Counted from the first letter of the stretch, positions 1 through 8,671 are shown. The stretch: 64,000 bases of DNA from Acidobacteriota bacterium (GCA_030066195.1 JASJCB010000001.1:1-64000); one strand, 5' to 3'. Numbers and translations: made by a program. The notes: generated by a model from the sequence alone, not told the origin.

Positions 1-243
1 GAGCACGAAAAAGACTACCTGTTGTATGAATCGCGCCTGGATGCCTTACGCCTTGAAAACTTTTGGGAAGGCGCCTACGAGCGGGAAAAAGCCAAGGCCG
101 AGCGGGCAGAAAACGCCCTGACCCAAGAACGGGCAGTTCGGGAAGCTGCAGAAGCCAAGGTCCAGCAGGCAGAAGCTGAACGTGACCTGTTGCGCCGAAA
201 ATTGGAGCAAGCCGGAATACCATTGGATTCCCAAGCCCCGTAA
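1..243 (+). CDS. PD-(D/E)XK nuclease family (Rpn-type) protein, C-terminal fragment
   Basis: The reading frame is open from the first base of the window, so the 5' part of the gene lies outside. The visible 80 residues are nearly identical to the C-terminus of the complete gene at 729-1583: a conserved YESRLDALRLENFWEGAYER segment, then an acidic/basic coiled coil rich in A, E, K and R, ending in GIPLDSQAP. This copy has 7 extra residues in the coil (AKVQQAE), exactly one heptad. About 35 bp after the stop are also shared with the second copy, so the two genes are a tandem duplication. The function is inferred from the full-length copy: DNA endonuclease of the recombination-promoting nuclease / putative transposase group. 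Confidence 0.75.
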   Translation, partial: EHEKDYLLYESRLDALRLENFWEGAYEREKAKAERAENALTQERAVREAAEAKVQQAEAERDLLRRKLEQAGIPLDSQAP

Positions 244-728
244 TTTTTTCAGAAGTGGTTTCCAGGTACAAATAGAAGTTCTCGGCCGAGAACCTATATA
301 TCTGGAGAACTTTCCGAGGGACTAATTGCTGGTAAGAACCTTGAGATAATCAGCTTAGACGCGCCAGGCTTAATATCTCGTAATTCCGGCTGATTCAAAT
401 TGGCTTCTTCATCTGAAAAGATCGTGTATTTCACCCGGAAGGCGGGCAGCGACCTTTACGAAGAACCAGTTTGCCTTACACAGAACCGGTTATAACTGGA
501 AGCCCTACTTTGTTGGAATGTCCCTGGCTTTTTTATCAACCATAACCCCAGTATTTCCTGTAAGGCCCTGGCAAAATTAAATTTAATTTAAAAAAATCCT
601 GGCATTTCGGTTTCCACCGATGTAATATCCCGGAACACACCGGCCTCGGCTTCTAAAGTCCTGGCCGTATTATGGTTCTATGGTCGGCGTATGCGCCGGA
701 CATCGTTTTGGAGGGGCCGGAGAACCGT
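244..728. other. Intergenic region between two duplicated PD-(D/E)XK genes
   Basis: No convincing gene is visible in these 485 bases. The first 35 or so bases repeat the sequence that follows the second copy at 1584. The rest is AT-richer than the neighbouring genes and has no clear RBS-linked frame. The second gene's upstream signal, a GGAGGGG-like run near 709-714, lies at its right end. Confidence 0.5.
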
Positions 729-1583
729 ATGACAAAACGCAATATTGACCCCCGTATCGACTGTATTTTCAAAGCCATTCTAGGGTCTCGCGGACGCGAA
801 CCGCTTACGACCCATTTCTTGAACCATGTGCTCAAATTGCCCGCGAATAAGCGCATCGTGGACATCGAATTCTTGAATCCCTACAACCCGTGTGAGTTTC
901 AAGGAGACAAATACTCGATTATCGACATCAAGGTGAAGGACCAGACAGGGAACCGATATCAGATCGAGATCCAAATAGCCCTTCACGACGACCTGATCAA
1001 GCGCATGCTGTATACCCTGGCCGCCATGTTGAAGTCCCAGTTGAAAAGCGGCGACCAATACCACCAGTTGAAACCGGTGACGGGAATCTGGCTTCTGGGC
1101 GCCAAACGATTCGCGGCGGTCCACGATCCCTATCTGCACTTCATGTTTTATGACCGAGAGCGCCAACTGGTCCTAACCGAAGACCTCCACCTTCACCTGT
1201 TACAATTGCCAAATGCACCTGAAGCAGATAAAATTATGAATGACGGTGATCGTTGGCTCCACTTCTTTCAGAACGGCAGGCAATTCACCGCGGAAAATGT
1301 GCCGGAATATTTGGATACCCCGGAAATCAGGGAGGCGCTGATGGTCATGCAGGGCTTTACTGAGCACGAAAAAGACTACCTGTTGTATGAATCGCGCCTG
1401 GATGCCTTACGCCTTGAAAACTTTTGGGAAGGCGCCTACGAGCGGGAAAAAGCCAAGACCGAGCGGGTAGAAAACGCTCTGACCCAAGAACGGGCAGCAC
1501 GAGAAGCTGCAGAAGCCGAGCGCGACCTGCTGCGTCGCAAATTGGAACAAGCCGGAATACCATTGGATTCCCAAGCCCCGTAA
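729..1583 (+). CDS. Rpn family / PD-(D/E)XK nuclease family protein
   Basis: A 284-residue member of the recombination-promoting nuclease / putative transposase group (PDDEXK_2 type). The start MTKRNIDPR is chosen because the family begins with an N-terminal D..FK.ILG segment, seen here as DCIFKAILG; an in-frame start at 672 would add only unconserved residues. The nuclease core is visible as DIKVKD about 12 residues before the EIQ of YQIEIQIALH, giving the D...ExQ arrangement, followed by KRMLYTLAAML and GDQYHQLKPV. The last 70 residues form a charged coiled coil. Family members are DNA endonucleases thought to promote RecA-independent recombination; they are often multicopy and rapidly varying. 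It is the intact partner of the fragment at the left end. GGAG-like Shine-Dalgarno elements lie upstream, one rather far from the start. Confidence 0.85.
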   Translation: MTKRNIDPRIDCIFKAILGSRGREPLTTHFLNHVLKLPANKRIVDIEFLNPYNPCEFQGDKYSIIDIKVKDQTGNRYQIEIQIALHDDLIKRMLYTLAAMLKSQLKSGDQYHQLKPVTGIWLLGAKRFAAVHDPYLHFMFYDRERQLVLTEDLHLHLLQLPNAPEADKIMNDGDRWLHFFQNGRQFTAENVPEYLDTPEIREALMVMQGFTEHEKDYLLYESRLDALRLENFWEGAYEREKAKTERVENALTQERAAREAAEAERDLLRRKLEQAGIPLDSQAP

Positions 1584-1857
1584 TTTTTTCAGAAGTGGTT
1601 TCCAGGTACAAGTAAAAACCCTCGGCCGAAAACCTACTTACCTGGGGTCTCCCTTGGACTCATTCGGCGAAAAAACCGCTCATCCTCTTCCGGGTGCCGT
1701 CATGTGCTCCAGAGAAACCAGGTATCCCTGGCGAGACCTTGAGGTTTCGTGTTCCGGAACCCGGCCCTCTCGCGCGATCACCTTAAACCCTGGTGCAAAA
1801 AATGAGTAGTTCAACACAAAGGAGCTGTTCCCGGTCGATTTAACAACTTATTCGTGT

Positions 1858-2109
1858 GGAACAGACCAGTCCCACTGGAGTGGGAGTCATATGTTCCGCG
1901 GAACAGACCAGTCCCACTGGAGTGGAAGTGGTATGTTTCGCGGAACAGACCAGTCCCACTGGAGTGGAAGTGGTGCGTTCCGCGGAACAGACCAGTCCCA
2001 CTGGAGTGGAAGTAGTATGTTCCGCGAAACAGGCCGGCCCCACCGGAGTGGAAGTGCCATGTTTCGCGGAACAGGCTAGTGCCACTCGGGTGGAAGTAGC
2101 CTGTCCGGC
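1858..2109. repeat. Array A1: six 42-bp tandem repeats with twin palindromes
   Basis: Six head-to-tail units begin at 1858, 1900, 1942, 1984, 2026 and 2068, each exactly 42 bp, without spacers. Each unit holds the imperfect inverted repeat CCAGTCCCACTGG. Across each unit junction lies TGTTCCGCGGAACA, a perfect 14-bp palindrome in the best copies. Later units diverge. In the fifth unit the CCAGT/ACTGG stem changes A to G and the partner T to C, a compensatory change. Frames are open on both strands because 42 is divisible by 3 and the founder unit lacks stops; this is not evidence of coding. There is no CRISPR-like spacer structure. Residues 1584-1857 on the left contain no gene I can support. 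Confidence 0.9.
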
Positions 2110-2334
2110 ACATTAGTTTACACTCTTAGCCGAAATCACTGACTTACAACTTAAAAGGTGGTGTTTCGCTATCCTGAAAAAGCAAGACGGGATCGGGAAA
2201 TAAAAGGTCCCATTCTCTCCTTGCCTGGTATAAGGTTCCGTACCGAGACGGTTCATGCCATATTATCAGTAGTGACAGTTTTTGATGCGGCTCCTTGTAA
2301 GATACATTTGCGCGGACGCGAATCGGGAAGCGAA

Positions 2335-3309
2335 ATGAATAAAGAAGTGCGACCATGGCTGAGTCATCATATTCTCTCTATCAAGGATACCGAAAAAACC
2401 TCGGCATTTTATCGAGAGCGGTTCGGCATGGTCCTGGTGGACCGGGTTGAACGAACCACCGATGCCGGAACCGAACGACGCTTGTTCATGGGTTTTGCGG
2501 GCTCGGGTTCTGCACTCCTGAACAAAGATGACGGCGCTACATTGCTTGAGTTTCATCACTCAGATACGGTGACGGACACCGAAGCCGTCTATACCCAAAG
2601 CAGACAGGATGCTTACTGGAAGATCGGTATCACGCTTCGCGATGTGGATCGGGCGCGTCGGCGTTTGCTGGACGCCGGCGTCAAGGTGAGCGAACCCGCG
2701 CAGTTCTACGATATAGGCTATCTTTGCCACCTGAAGGACCCAACCGGTTTTTGCATCGAACTGCTTCAACATGATTTTGCGCAAAACTTTCGCCCCGCGC
2801 CCCCGGAACCCCACCCGTTGGGCAGCACGCCGACCCTGGGGCAGATCACCCTACGCATTGAAGATCCGGGCCCTATGCTCCACTTCTACCGGGACCTGAT
2901 GGGAATGAAACTGCTCTCCAGGCAGGTGGTAGCCCCGCATCGCTTTACCTTGTACTTCCTCGCCTGCACGGATGAAGCGCCGCCCCATGCCGACCCGGAT
3001 GCCGTGGAAAACCGGGAATGGCTCTGGAGACGGCCTTATTGCACCTTGGAGTTACAACACAAGTGGGACGCCGAGACCAAAAATATCTCCCACCGGAAGC
3101 ATGACGAATTGCCGCTGGGATTTCGCGGGATGGGCTTTACCACGAGGGCGTTACCCCAACTGCTCGACAAACTTGCCGGCGAGGGAATCCCCGCCTCGAT
3201 GAACTGGGATTGGGGACTGCGCAAGCAAACCGCCGTCATCCAAGACCCGGAAGGAAACCTGATCCGCCTGTCCGAACCTATCCGGGCAGCAGGTTTTCCC
3301 GCTACTTGA
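2335..3309 (+). CDS. Two-domain VOC / glyoxalase-type protein
   Basis: A 324-residue protein with two vicinal-oxygen-chelate domains. The start MNKEVRPWLSHHILSI places the first strand directly at the N-terminus; an upstream in-frame extension is unconserved-looking and rejected. Domain 1 (about 8-145) runs from HHILSIKDTEKTSAFYRE to CIELLQHDF. Domain 2 (about 165-318) has the glyoxalase I pattern REWLWRRPYCTLELQHKW followed by LGFRGMGF, close to the EW....ATIELTHN.....GFGHIG of lactoylglutathione lyases. Several expected metal ligands are changed: domain 2 has GFRGMGF where a GFGHIGI histidine is expected and LIRL where a glutamate is usual, while domain 1 keeps H, E and a C-terminal E. The substrate is therefore uncertain: a glyoxalase I relative or another metal-dependent VOC enzyme. 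It is monocistronic between two repeat arrays. Confidence 0.75.
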   Translation: MNKEVRPWLSHHILSIKDTEKTSAFYRERFGMVLVDRVERTTDAGTERRLFMGFAGSGSALLNKDDGATLLEFHHSDTVTDTEAVYTQSRQDAYWKIGITLRDVDRARRRLLDAGVKVSEPAQFYDIGYLCHLKDPTGFCIELLQHDFAQNFRPAPPEPHPLGSTPTLGQITLRIEDPGPMLHFYRDLMGMKLLSRQVVAPHRFTLYFLACTDEAPPHADPDAVENREWLWRRPYCTLELQHKWDAETKNISHRKHDELPLGFRGMGFTTRALPQLLDKLAGEGIPASMNWDWGLRKQTAVIQDPEGNLIRLSEPIRAAGFPAT

Positions 3310-3386
3310 ATTCGCCCGGCACATGAGTCAGACGTGATCAACCTGTCGGCCATCCGAAACCGTGATGTCATTCAGTTGCCGCGTGA

Positions 3387-3725
3387 GAAAACCGAGGCAC
3401 TGAAATCTCGTTGTCATTGGTTGTTCCTGAAAATAGGGTGTCAAGGTTTCAAGGCTGATTCCTCGATCCTGAAAAGTCAGGAGCAAAGAATCAGTCCTTA
3501 TTTTTCAATCCGGAAAAGTCAGGAGCAAAGAATGAGAACTGATTCTTTGCGCACGGAAAAGTAATGTGAAAGAAATCAGTTGTGGGTCCTTGACCCGGAA
3601 AAGTCAGGAGCAAAGAATGAGAACTGATTCTTTGACCCTGAACTTTCGGTGCGCAAAGAATGAGGACTGATTCTTTGCTCTCCGACTTTCAGTATCGAGA
3701 AATCAGCCGAGATATCTCGGCTCCT
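3387..3725. repeat. Array A2: about eight degenerate 42-bp tandem repeats
   Basis: Units begin at 3387, 3429, 3471, 3513, 3556, 3598, 3640 and 3684, so the spacing is 42 bp with occasional 1-2 bp insertions. The best unit starts GAAAAGTCAGGAGC and carries CAAAGAAT...ATTCTTTG, an 8-bp inverted repeat with an 8-nt centre, a potential hairpin. Outer units are strongly diverged, which suggests an old array decaying from its edges. The same family occurs at about 37266-37434. The whole stretch 3310-4052 has no gene I can support; the remaining 3726-4052 shows nothing further. Confidence 0.85.
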
Positions 3726-4052
3726 GACAACGAAAATCAACAAATCAGGCAGTTAACCAAGGCTCACCTTCTCAAAGCACCCCAATTCAGCTGTTTTTAG
3801 TTGTTAAGTCGAGAATTCGGGGTTGTTTTGTGCTGAAACGATGAAAACCCTCGCCGGCTGGATGAGTGAAAAACAACTCAGTCACCATACCGCACGACGC
3901 CCTGCTCGCTCACGTCAAGCGCCTCCCCGTCCGCGCAAACTCATGCCATTCGAGGTCAAAAATGAGTCACTCATATCCAGAAGTCGTTCCCGCCTTCCCG
4001 GTCGTCTTTTTCTTTACTTGAACCCAACCCGGTTCCTCTCTAGAATACGTCC

Positions 4053-4457
4053 ATGATTTTTATGCTGGTCGAGTTCATTCGGGGCTGGTTGATGCCCTTT
4101 CCGTTTTGGATCGGCGATACCGGGAAACGCGGCGAGTACCTGGCCCGCCGCTACTGGCATCGGCGCGGTTATCACAAGGTGGCCGTCAACTGGCGGCATG
4201 GTCACGGCGAGATCGATCTGATCATGGCCGATTGGCGGCGTCTCTTGTTCGTCGAGGTCAAGACCCGGCGGGAGGAGCCCGATCTCCAGGCCGCGGACAC
4301 GGTGGGTTACGATCAAAAGCAACGCTTGTTGCGCCTGGTGCCCGTCTTTAAAAAGAACTGGCCCGACCTGGAATTGCAGCATCGCTTCGTCATCGTTCTG
4401 GTCGCCTACGCCCCGGGTTGGCGCAAGAAGCGCTTCGAAGTCGCTCCACTGGCTTGA
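4053..4457 (+). CDS. yraN: YraN family (UPF0102) endonuclease-like protein
   Basis: 134 residues. The family core is clear: GKRGEYLARRYWHRRGY, then NWRHGHGEIDLI, then LLFVEVKTR, the last two carrying the GEID...EVK residues of a PD-(D/E)XK-like (Holliday-junction-resolvase-like) fold. The biochemical role of YraN proteins is not firmly established; a nuclease role is inferred from the fold. The start is ambiguous among closely spaced in-frame ATG codons (4053, 4062); the N-terminal 20 residues are hydrophobic and weakly conserved. mfd follows after 45 bp and may be co-transcribed. Confidence 0.85.
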   Translation: MIFMLVEFIRGWLMPFPFWIGDTGKRGEYLARRYWHRRGYHKVAVNWRHGHGEIDLIMADWRRLLFVEVKTRREEPDLQAADTVGYDQKQRLLRLVPVFKKNWPDLELQHRFVIVLVAYAPGWRKKRFEVAPLA

Positions 4458-4502
4458 TTGGGAATCCAATGCGGGTTATAAAGGTCCTGGCAGGAGTGGT
4501 TC

Positions 4503-7500
4503 ATGACCGGTTTCGATCTATATGGCTGTGAAAAAATCCGCCTTCACGGGTTGCGCGGCAGCGCCGGCGTCTATCATCTGACCACCTTGGGCGGCAAGTG
4601 CGTCGTAGTTGCCCCGGACGACCGCAAGCTTTCCGATACCGCACATGCGGTCAGCAGCTTTCGGCCCGATGCCCGCGTGTTGGTGTTGCCCTCGTTGGAC
4701 ACCGGCCCTTTCTCCTTTGCGCCCGTTCACCCCTCTACCCGCCGCACCCGCCTGCTGTGTTTCCAGGCCCTGCACGAGGGCAACTGGGATTATCTGGTCA
4801 CCACCGCCCGCTGTTTCCTGGAGCCCATCCCGCCCACCGAGCTCATGTTGTCGCCCCAATTGTTCTTGGAGGAGGGCGGTCAGTACGATCTGGCCGAGTT
4901 GGCCCGCAACCTGGCCGTGATGGGTTACCTGAGTTGCGATATCGTCAGCCAGCCCGGTGATTTCGCCCGCCGCGGCGGCATTTTGGACATTTGCTCCTTC
5001 ACCGATGAAAAGGCCTATCGCCTGGAGTTCTTCGACGACGAGTTGGAAGAAATCCGCACCTTCGATCCCGCCACGCAACGCGGCAGCGGCAACGTGGACG
5101 CCGTGACCATCCTGCCGCTTTTCGAATGGACCATCACCCCCGAACGGGCGGCGACCTTCAGCACCAAGGGCGGCTCGCTGTGGAACCAGACCGACCACCG
5201 CGACCACTTCCTGGAGTTGGTTGCCCAGGTGCGCGACCGCGGCCGCTTCCCCGGGTACCTGCACTGGACGCCCCTTTTCTGCAAGGAAACCATTCGCTTT
5301 TTCGATCTCATCGACGGCCCCTTCCAAGTCTACCTGGACGACTGGGACACTACCGCCGACAAACAGGAAATCTTCCTCTCCCACCTGGAACAACAGATCG
5401 AGGCCATCTACCCCGACGTCGCCGTGCCCGCCATGTTCTCGGCCACCTACGGTTCCGAGAATCCGCGCCGCATCCAACTCCCCGAGGAAGCCACGGTGTT
5501 GGCTTCGCGCCAGTTGAAGCTGGACGTTGTCGACCGCGACTACGCCACCCAGACCGTGCCTCACTACCAAAATGACGTGGCCCGCTTCTTCACCCACTGG
5601 CGGCCCCAGGCCAAACGCCTGGCCATTGTACTCGTCTGCCGTACGCCCGGCATCCGCAAGCGCTTCGAAGAAATGTTGATCGAGGACGGCGAGGATTACC
5701 GGGAGTTGCAGTTCCCGCTGCCCGATACCCTGAAACCCGGTTTCTATCTGGCCTTGGGTCATTTGGAGACCGGCTTCTCCTGGCCCGATCTCAACCTGGT
5801 CGTCGTCAGCGAGCAGGACGTCTTCTCCAAATCCGGCAAGCCGCGCAGCCGGGCCAAGATGGGCAAGAAGATCTTCCAGTCCGAGTTCCGCGATCTCAAG
5901 GTGGGCGACTTCGTGGTGCACCTGGACCACGGCGTGGGCCGCTTCATCGGCCTGGTGGATATGGATGCCGGCGGGGCCACCCATGAGATGATGGCGTTGG
6001 AGTACCGCGACAACCAGAAGTTGTACGTCAACCTGAACCAGCTGGACCTGATCCAGCGTTACGGCTCCGATACCTCCGGCGCGAGCCTGGACAAACTGGG
6101 CGGCATTTCCTGGTCCAAGACCCGCAGCAAGATCAAGAAGGCCGTGCGCGAAATGGCGGGCGAGTTGATCAAGCTGTACGCGGCCCGGCAGGTGGTGGGC
6201 GGCCGGAAATACGGCGTGGATACCGAATGGCAAAGCGAATTCGAGGACGCTTTCGAATACGAACCCACCGACGGCCAGTTGGCGGCGGTTGCCGATATCA
6301 AGCGCGACCTGGAATCCAACCGGCCCATGGACCGCCTGCTGGTGGGCGACGTGGGTTTCGGCAAGACCGAGGTCGCCATGAGATTGGCCTTCAAGGCGGT
6401 CATGGAAGGCTTGCAGGTCGCGGTGCTCTGTCCCACTACCGTACTGGCCTTCCAGCATTACCACACCTTCCGCAACCGTTTCTCGGCCTTTCCGGTGACC
6501 ATCGGCCAGATCTCGCGGTTCACATCGCCGAAGGATACCAAGGAGGTCTTGAAGCAAACGGCGAAGGGCGACATCGACATCCTCATCGGTACGCACCGTG
6601 TCTTGAGCAAAGACGTGCAGTTCATGGATCTGGGCGTCGTGGTCGTCGACGAGGAACAACGCTTCGGCGTGGCGCACAAGGAGAAGTTGAAACATATGCG
6701 CAAACAGGTGGATGTGCTGAGCATGTCGGCAACGCCCATCCCGCGCACGCTGAACATGTCCATGAGCGGCATTCGCGATATTTCGGTCATCGAAACCCCG
6801 CCGCGCAACCGCCTGGCCATCAGCACCACGGTGGCCGAGGCGCGCCAGACCCTGATCAAAAACGCCGTCGAGTTCGAGCTGCAACGCGACGGCCAGGTCT
6901 TCTTCATCCACAACCGGGTGGAATCCATGGAAACCGTGGTGACCAACCTCAAGAAGCTGGTCCCGGGCTGTACCGTGGGCATGGCGCACGGCCAGATGGA
7001 CAGCGGCCGCATCGAGAAGGTCATGCTGGCCTTCATGCGCAAGGAAATCGACGTGCTGGTGGCCTCTACCATCATCGAGAACGGCGTCGATATTTCCAAC
7101 GCCAATACCATGATCGTGAATCGGGCCGACCTGTTCGGCGTCAGCCAGCTCTACCAGTTGCGCGGTCGCATCGGCCGATCGGACCGACCCGCCTACGCCT
7201 ACCTCCTGGTGCCGCCTCGGGCGCGCATGTCCTCCCTGGCCCGGAAGCGTTTGGCCACCCTGGAGGAGTTTTCGGACCTGGGTTCCGGCTTCCGCATCGC
7301 GGCGATGGACATGGAACTGCGCGGCGCGGGCAATCTCCTTGGCGCCGAACAGGCAGGCCACATCCACGCCGTCGGCTACGAAACCTATATCAAGCTGTTG
7401 GAAGAAGCCGTGGAAGAATTGAAAGGCGGCAAAATCGAGGACGAGGTGAACTGCCAGGTGAAGTTGCAACTGGGCTCGGCCATTCCTCGCGGTTATATCG

Positions 7501-7883
7501 AAGAGGCCAACCAACGCCTACACTATTATAAGAAGTTGGCAACGGCCAGGACCGCCGAACAGGTGACGCGAATCCGCGAAACCCTGCGCGACGTCTTCGG
7601 CCCCCTGCCCGCCATCACCGAACGCCTCTGCGACGAACACGACCTGCGCATCAGTCTCAGCGCCCGTAAGATCCTGGCCGTGGAACGGGAGCGCGACCGC
7701 CTGAAACTGCGCTTTCACAAGGCCGCGGAGGTAAACAGCGAACTGATCTTCAATTGGGTCCAAGAGCGCCGCGGCATTACGGTCAGCCCGGACGGTCAGT
7801 TGACCCTGCCCCTGGAACAGCGGGATCCGGAGATCATCATGGGTTTCGTCCGCGAAACTGTAGATTCCCTGCTTGTCGCCTGA
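4503..7883 (+). CDS. mfd: Transcription-repair coupling factor Mfd
   Basis: 1126 residues, usual for Mfd. Mfd recognises RNA polymerase stalled at DNA lesions, translocates on the DNA, displaces the polymerase and recruits UvrA. Visible parts: an N-terminal UvrB-like region (about 1-350, with GGILDICSF), the RNA-polymerase-interacting domain around FVVHLDHGVGRFIGL (about 465-480), an SF2 translocase with Walker A GDVGFGKTEVAMR (about 617), the DEEQ box in VVVDEEQRFGVAHKEK and MSATPIPRTLNMS, RecG-like motifs, QLRGRIGRS near 890, and the C-terminal TRCF domain. The GTG-less ATG start has a GGAGTGG-like RBS. Nothing is broken or missing. Confidence 0.97.
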   Translation: MTGFDLYGCEKIRLHGLRGSAGVYHLTTLGGKCVVVAPDDRKLSDTAHAVSSFRPDARVLVLPSLDTGPFSFAPVHPSTRRTRLLCFQALHEGNWDYLVTTARCFLEPIPPTELMLSPQLFLEEGGQYDLAELARNLAVMGYLSCDIVSQPGDFARRGGILDICSFTDEKAYRLEFFDDELEEIRTFDPATQRGSGNVDAVTILPLFEWTITPERAATFSTKGGSLWNQTDHRDHFLELVAQVRDRGRFPGYLHWTPLFCKETIRFFDLIDGPFQVYLDDWDTTADKQEIFLSHLEQQIEAIYPDVAVPAMFSATYGSENPRRIQLPEEATVLASRQLKLDVVDRDYATQTVPHYQNDVARFFTHWRPQAKRLAIVLVCRTPGIRKRFEEMLIEDGEDYRELQFPLPDTLKPGFYLALGHLETGFSWPDLNLVVVSEQDVFSKSGKPRSRAKMGKKIFQSEFRDLKVGDFVVHLDHGVGRFIGLVDMDAGGATHEMMALEYRDNQKLYVNLNQLDLIQRYGSDTSGASLDKLGGISWSKTRSKIKKAVREMAGELIKLYAARQVVGGRKYGVDTEWQSEFEDAFEYEPTDGQLAAVADIKRDLESNRPMDRLLVGDVGFGKTEVAMRLAFKAVMEGLQVAVLCPTTVLAFQHYHTFRNRFSAFPVTIGQISRFTSPKDTKEVLKQTAKGDIDILIGTHRVLSKDVQFMDLGVVVVDEEQRFGVAHKEKLKHMRKQVDVLSMSATPIPRTLNMSMSGIRDISVIETPPRNRLAISTTVAEARQTLIKNAVEFELQRDGQVFFIHNRVESMETVVTNLKKLVPGCTVGMAHGQMDSGRIEKVMLAFMRKEIDVLVASTIIENGVDISNANTMIVNRADLFGVSQLYQLRGRIGRSDRPAYAYLLVPPRARMSSLARKRLATLEEFSDLGSGFRIAAMDMELRGAGNLLGAEQAGHIHAVGYETYIKLLEEAVEELKGGKIEDEVNCQVKLQLGSAIPRGYIEEANQRLHYYKKLATARTAEQVTRIRETLRDVFGPLPAITERLCDEHDLRISLSARKILAVERERDRLKLRFHKAAEVNSELIFNWVQERRGITVSPDGQLTLPLEQRDPEIIMGFVRETVDSLLVA

Positions 7884-8053
7884 TTCATGTTGCCGTTTCG
7901 GGGCCCGGAACGCGATCGCAACTCGTGATGACCAGGTGGGAAATTCGTGAGTTTGTGATGAGCCGATCGATCCCGCGCTGCCCGAGAATTGCACGCTCTC
8001 GGCGGTCGGTTTCGCTTTCTATCGGGTAAACACAGGGACACCTAACTTGCAGC

Positions 8054-8082
8054 TTGCTTTTCATTCGCATTTCGCGTACTAT
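8054..8082 (+). promoter_or_regulatory. Candidate sigma-70-type promoter for the rimP operon
   Basis: TTGCTT at 8054-8059 and TACTAT at 8077-8082 are separated by exactly 17 bp. They lie about 110 bp upstream of rimP in the only intergenic gap between mfd and the operon. The match to consensus is partial (3/6 and 4/6), so this is a prediction from spacing and position. Confidence 0.45.
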
Positions 8083-8107
8083 TTTGCGGAGTAGGTATTG
8101 ATCTGCT

Positions 8108-8173
8108 CCCGGGTAGGAAGAGACAATCCCGGGAAACCTTGTGAAAAGGTGGGTTTTAGCCCACTTTTTTTTT
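8108..8173 (+). terminator. Attenuator-like leader upstream of rimP
   Basis: Between the candidate promoter and rimP lie three hairpins: CCCGGG (8108-8113) with CCCGGG (8128-8133); ACCTT (8136-8140) with AAGGT (8146-8150); and GTGGG (8149-8153) with CCCAC (8160-8164). The last is followed by a run of nine T (8165-8173), a canonical intrinsic terminator. The second and third hairpins share bases 8149-8150 and so compete. The terminator ends only 19 bases before the rimP ATG, so it would stop transcription before the operon unless read through. Attenuation of the rimP-nusA-infB operon is inferred. Confidence 0.6.
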
Positions 8174-8192
8174 GGTCTGAGCAAAGGAAACG

Positions 8193-8660
8193 ATGTCGAA
8201 ATCGGCGCAATTAAAAGAACTGGTTGAAAATACCCTGGCCGACGGGCCCTTTGAGGTGGTCCTGTCCGAGTTCAAGAAACACGGACGCGATTGGGTTCTC
8301 CGCGTGTTTATCGATCATCCCGACGGGGTGACCATCGACCATTGCCAGACCGTGACCCATATGATCACCGAGCGGCTGGAAGAATTCGACCCGGTAGAAA
8401 CCGAATACCATATCGAGGTATCGTCGCCGGGCGTCGACAGGCCGCTCATCAAACCCGAGCACTTTCAACGCTTTCTCGACGAGCGCGTATACGTCAAGGC
8501 TCATAAGGCCGCTGACGGCGCCAAAACCGTAACGGGTACCCTGAAGACCTGTTCCGATGAGGGGATCGAGGTGGTCAATGAAGAAAACGGGCAAATCCAT
8601 TCCTTTGCCTTCGGCGATATCGCCAAGGCCACACTGAAACCCATACTTAATTTTTCCTAG
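8193..8660 (+). CDS. rimP: Ribosome maturation factor RimP
   Basis: 155 residues, normal for RimP, the factor needed for 30S subunit maturation. It shows the two-domain pattern: an N-terminal alpha/beta domain containing LRVFIDHPDGVTIDHCQTVT and YHIEVSSPGVDRPL, then a C-terminal SH3-like barrel with VTGTLKTCSDEGIEV. An AAAGGA Shine-Dalgarno lies just before the ATG. It is the first gene of the conserved rimP-nusA-infB-rbfA-truB operon, with nusA 11 bp downstream. Expression is probably shaped by the terminator-like hairpin in its leader. Confidence 0.95.
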   Translation: MSKSAQLKELVENTLADGPFEVVLSEFKKHGRDWVLRVFIDHPDGVTIDHCQTVTHMITERLEEFDPVETEYHIEVSSPGVDRPLIKPEHFQRFLDERVYVKAHKAADGAKTVTGTLKTCSDEGIEVVNEENGQIHSFAFGDIAKATLKPILNFS

Positions 8661-8671
8661 GAGTTCGGACC

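Noticed and set aside
1858..2109. Possible CRISPR array
   Set aside because: Units are contiguous with no unique spacers and no cas genes are in the window.
1811..2116. Open frames on both strands through array A1
   Set aside because: A 42-bp repeat without stops is open in many frames; no RBS or conserved start, and both strands are equally open.
4518..7514. A 998-codon open frame on the minus strand across mfd
   Set aside because: It is a shadow of mfd in high-GC codon context; its translation is low-complexity and has no family features, while mfd is fully conserved.
8089..8173. A tRNA or known riboswitch in the rimP leader
   Set aside because: No cloverleaf or recognisable riboswitch core could be built; only the competing hairpins are supported.
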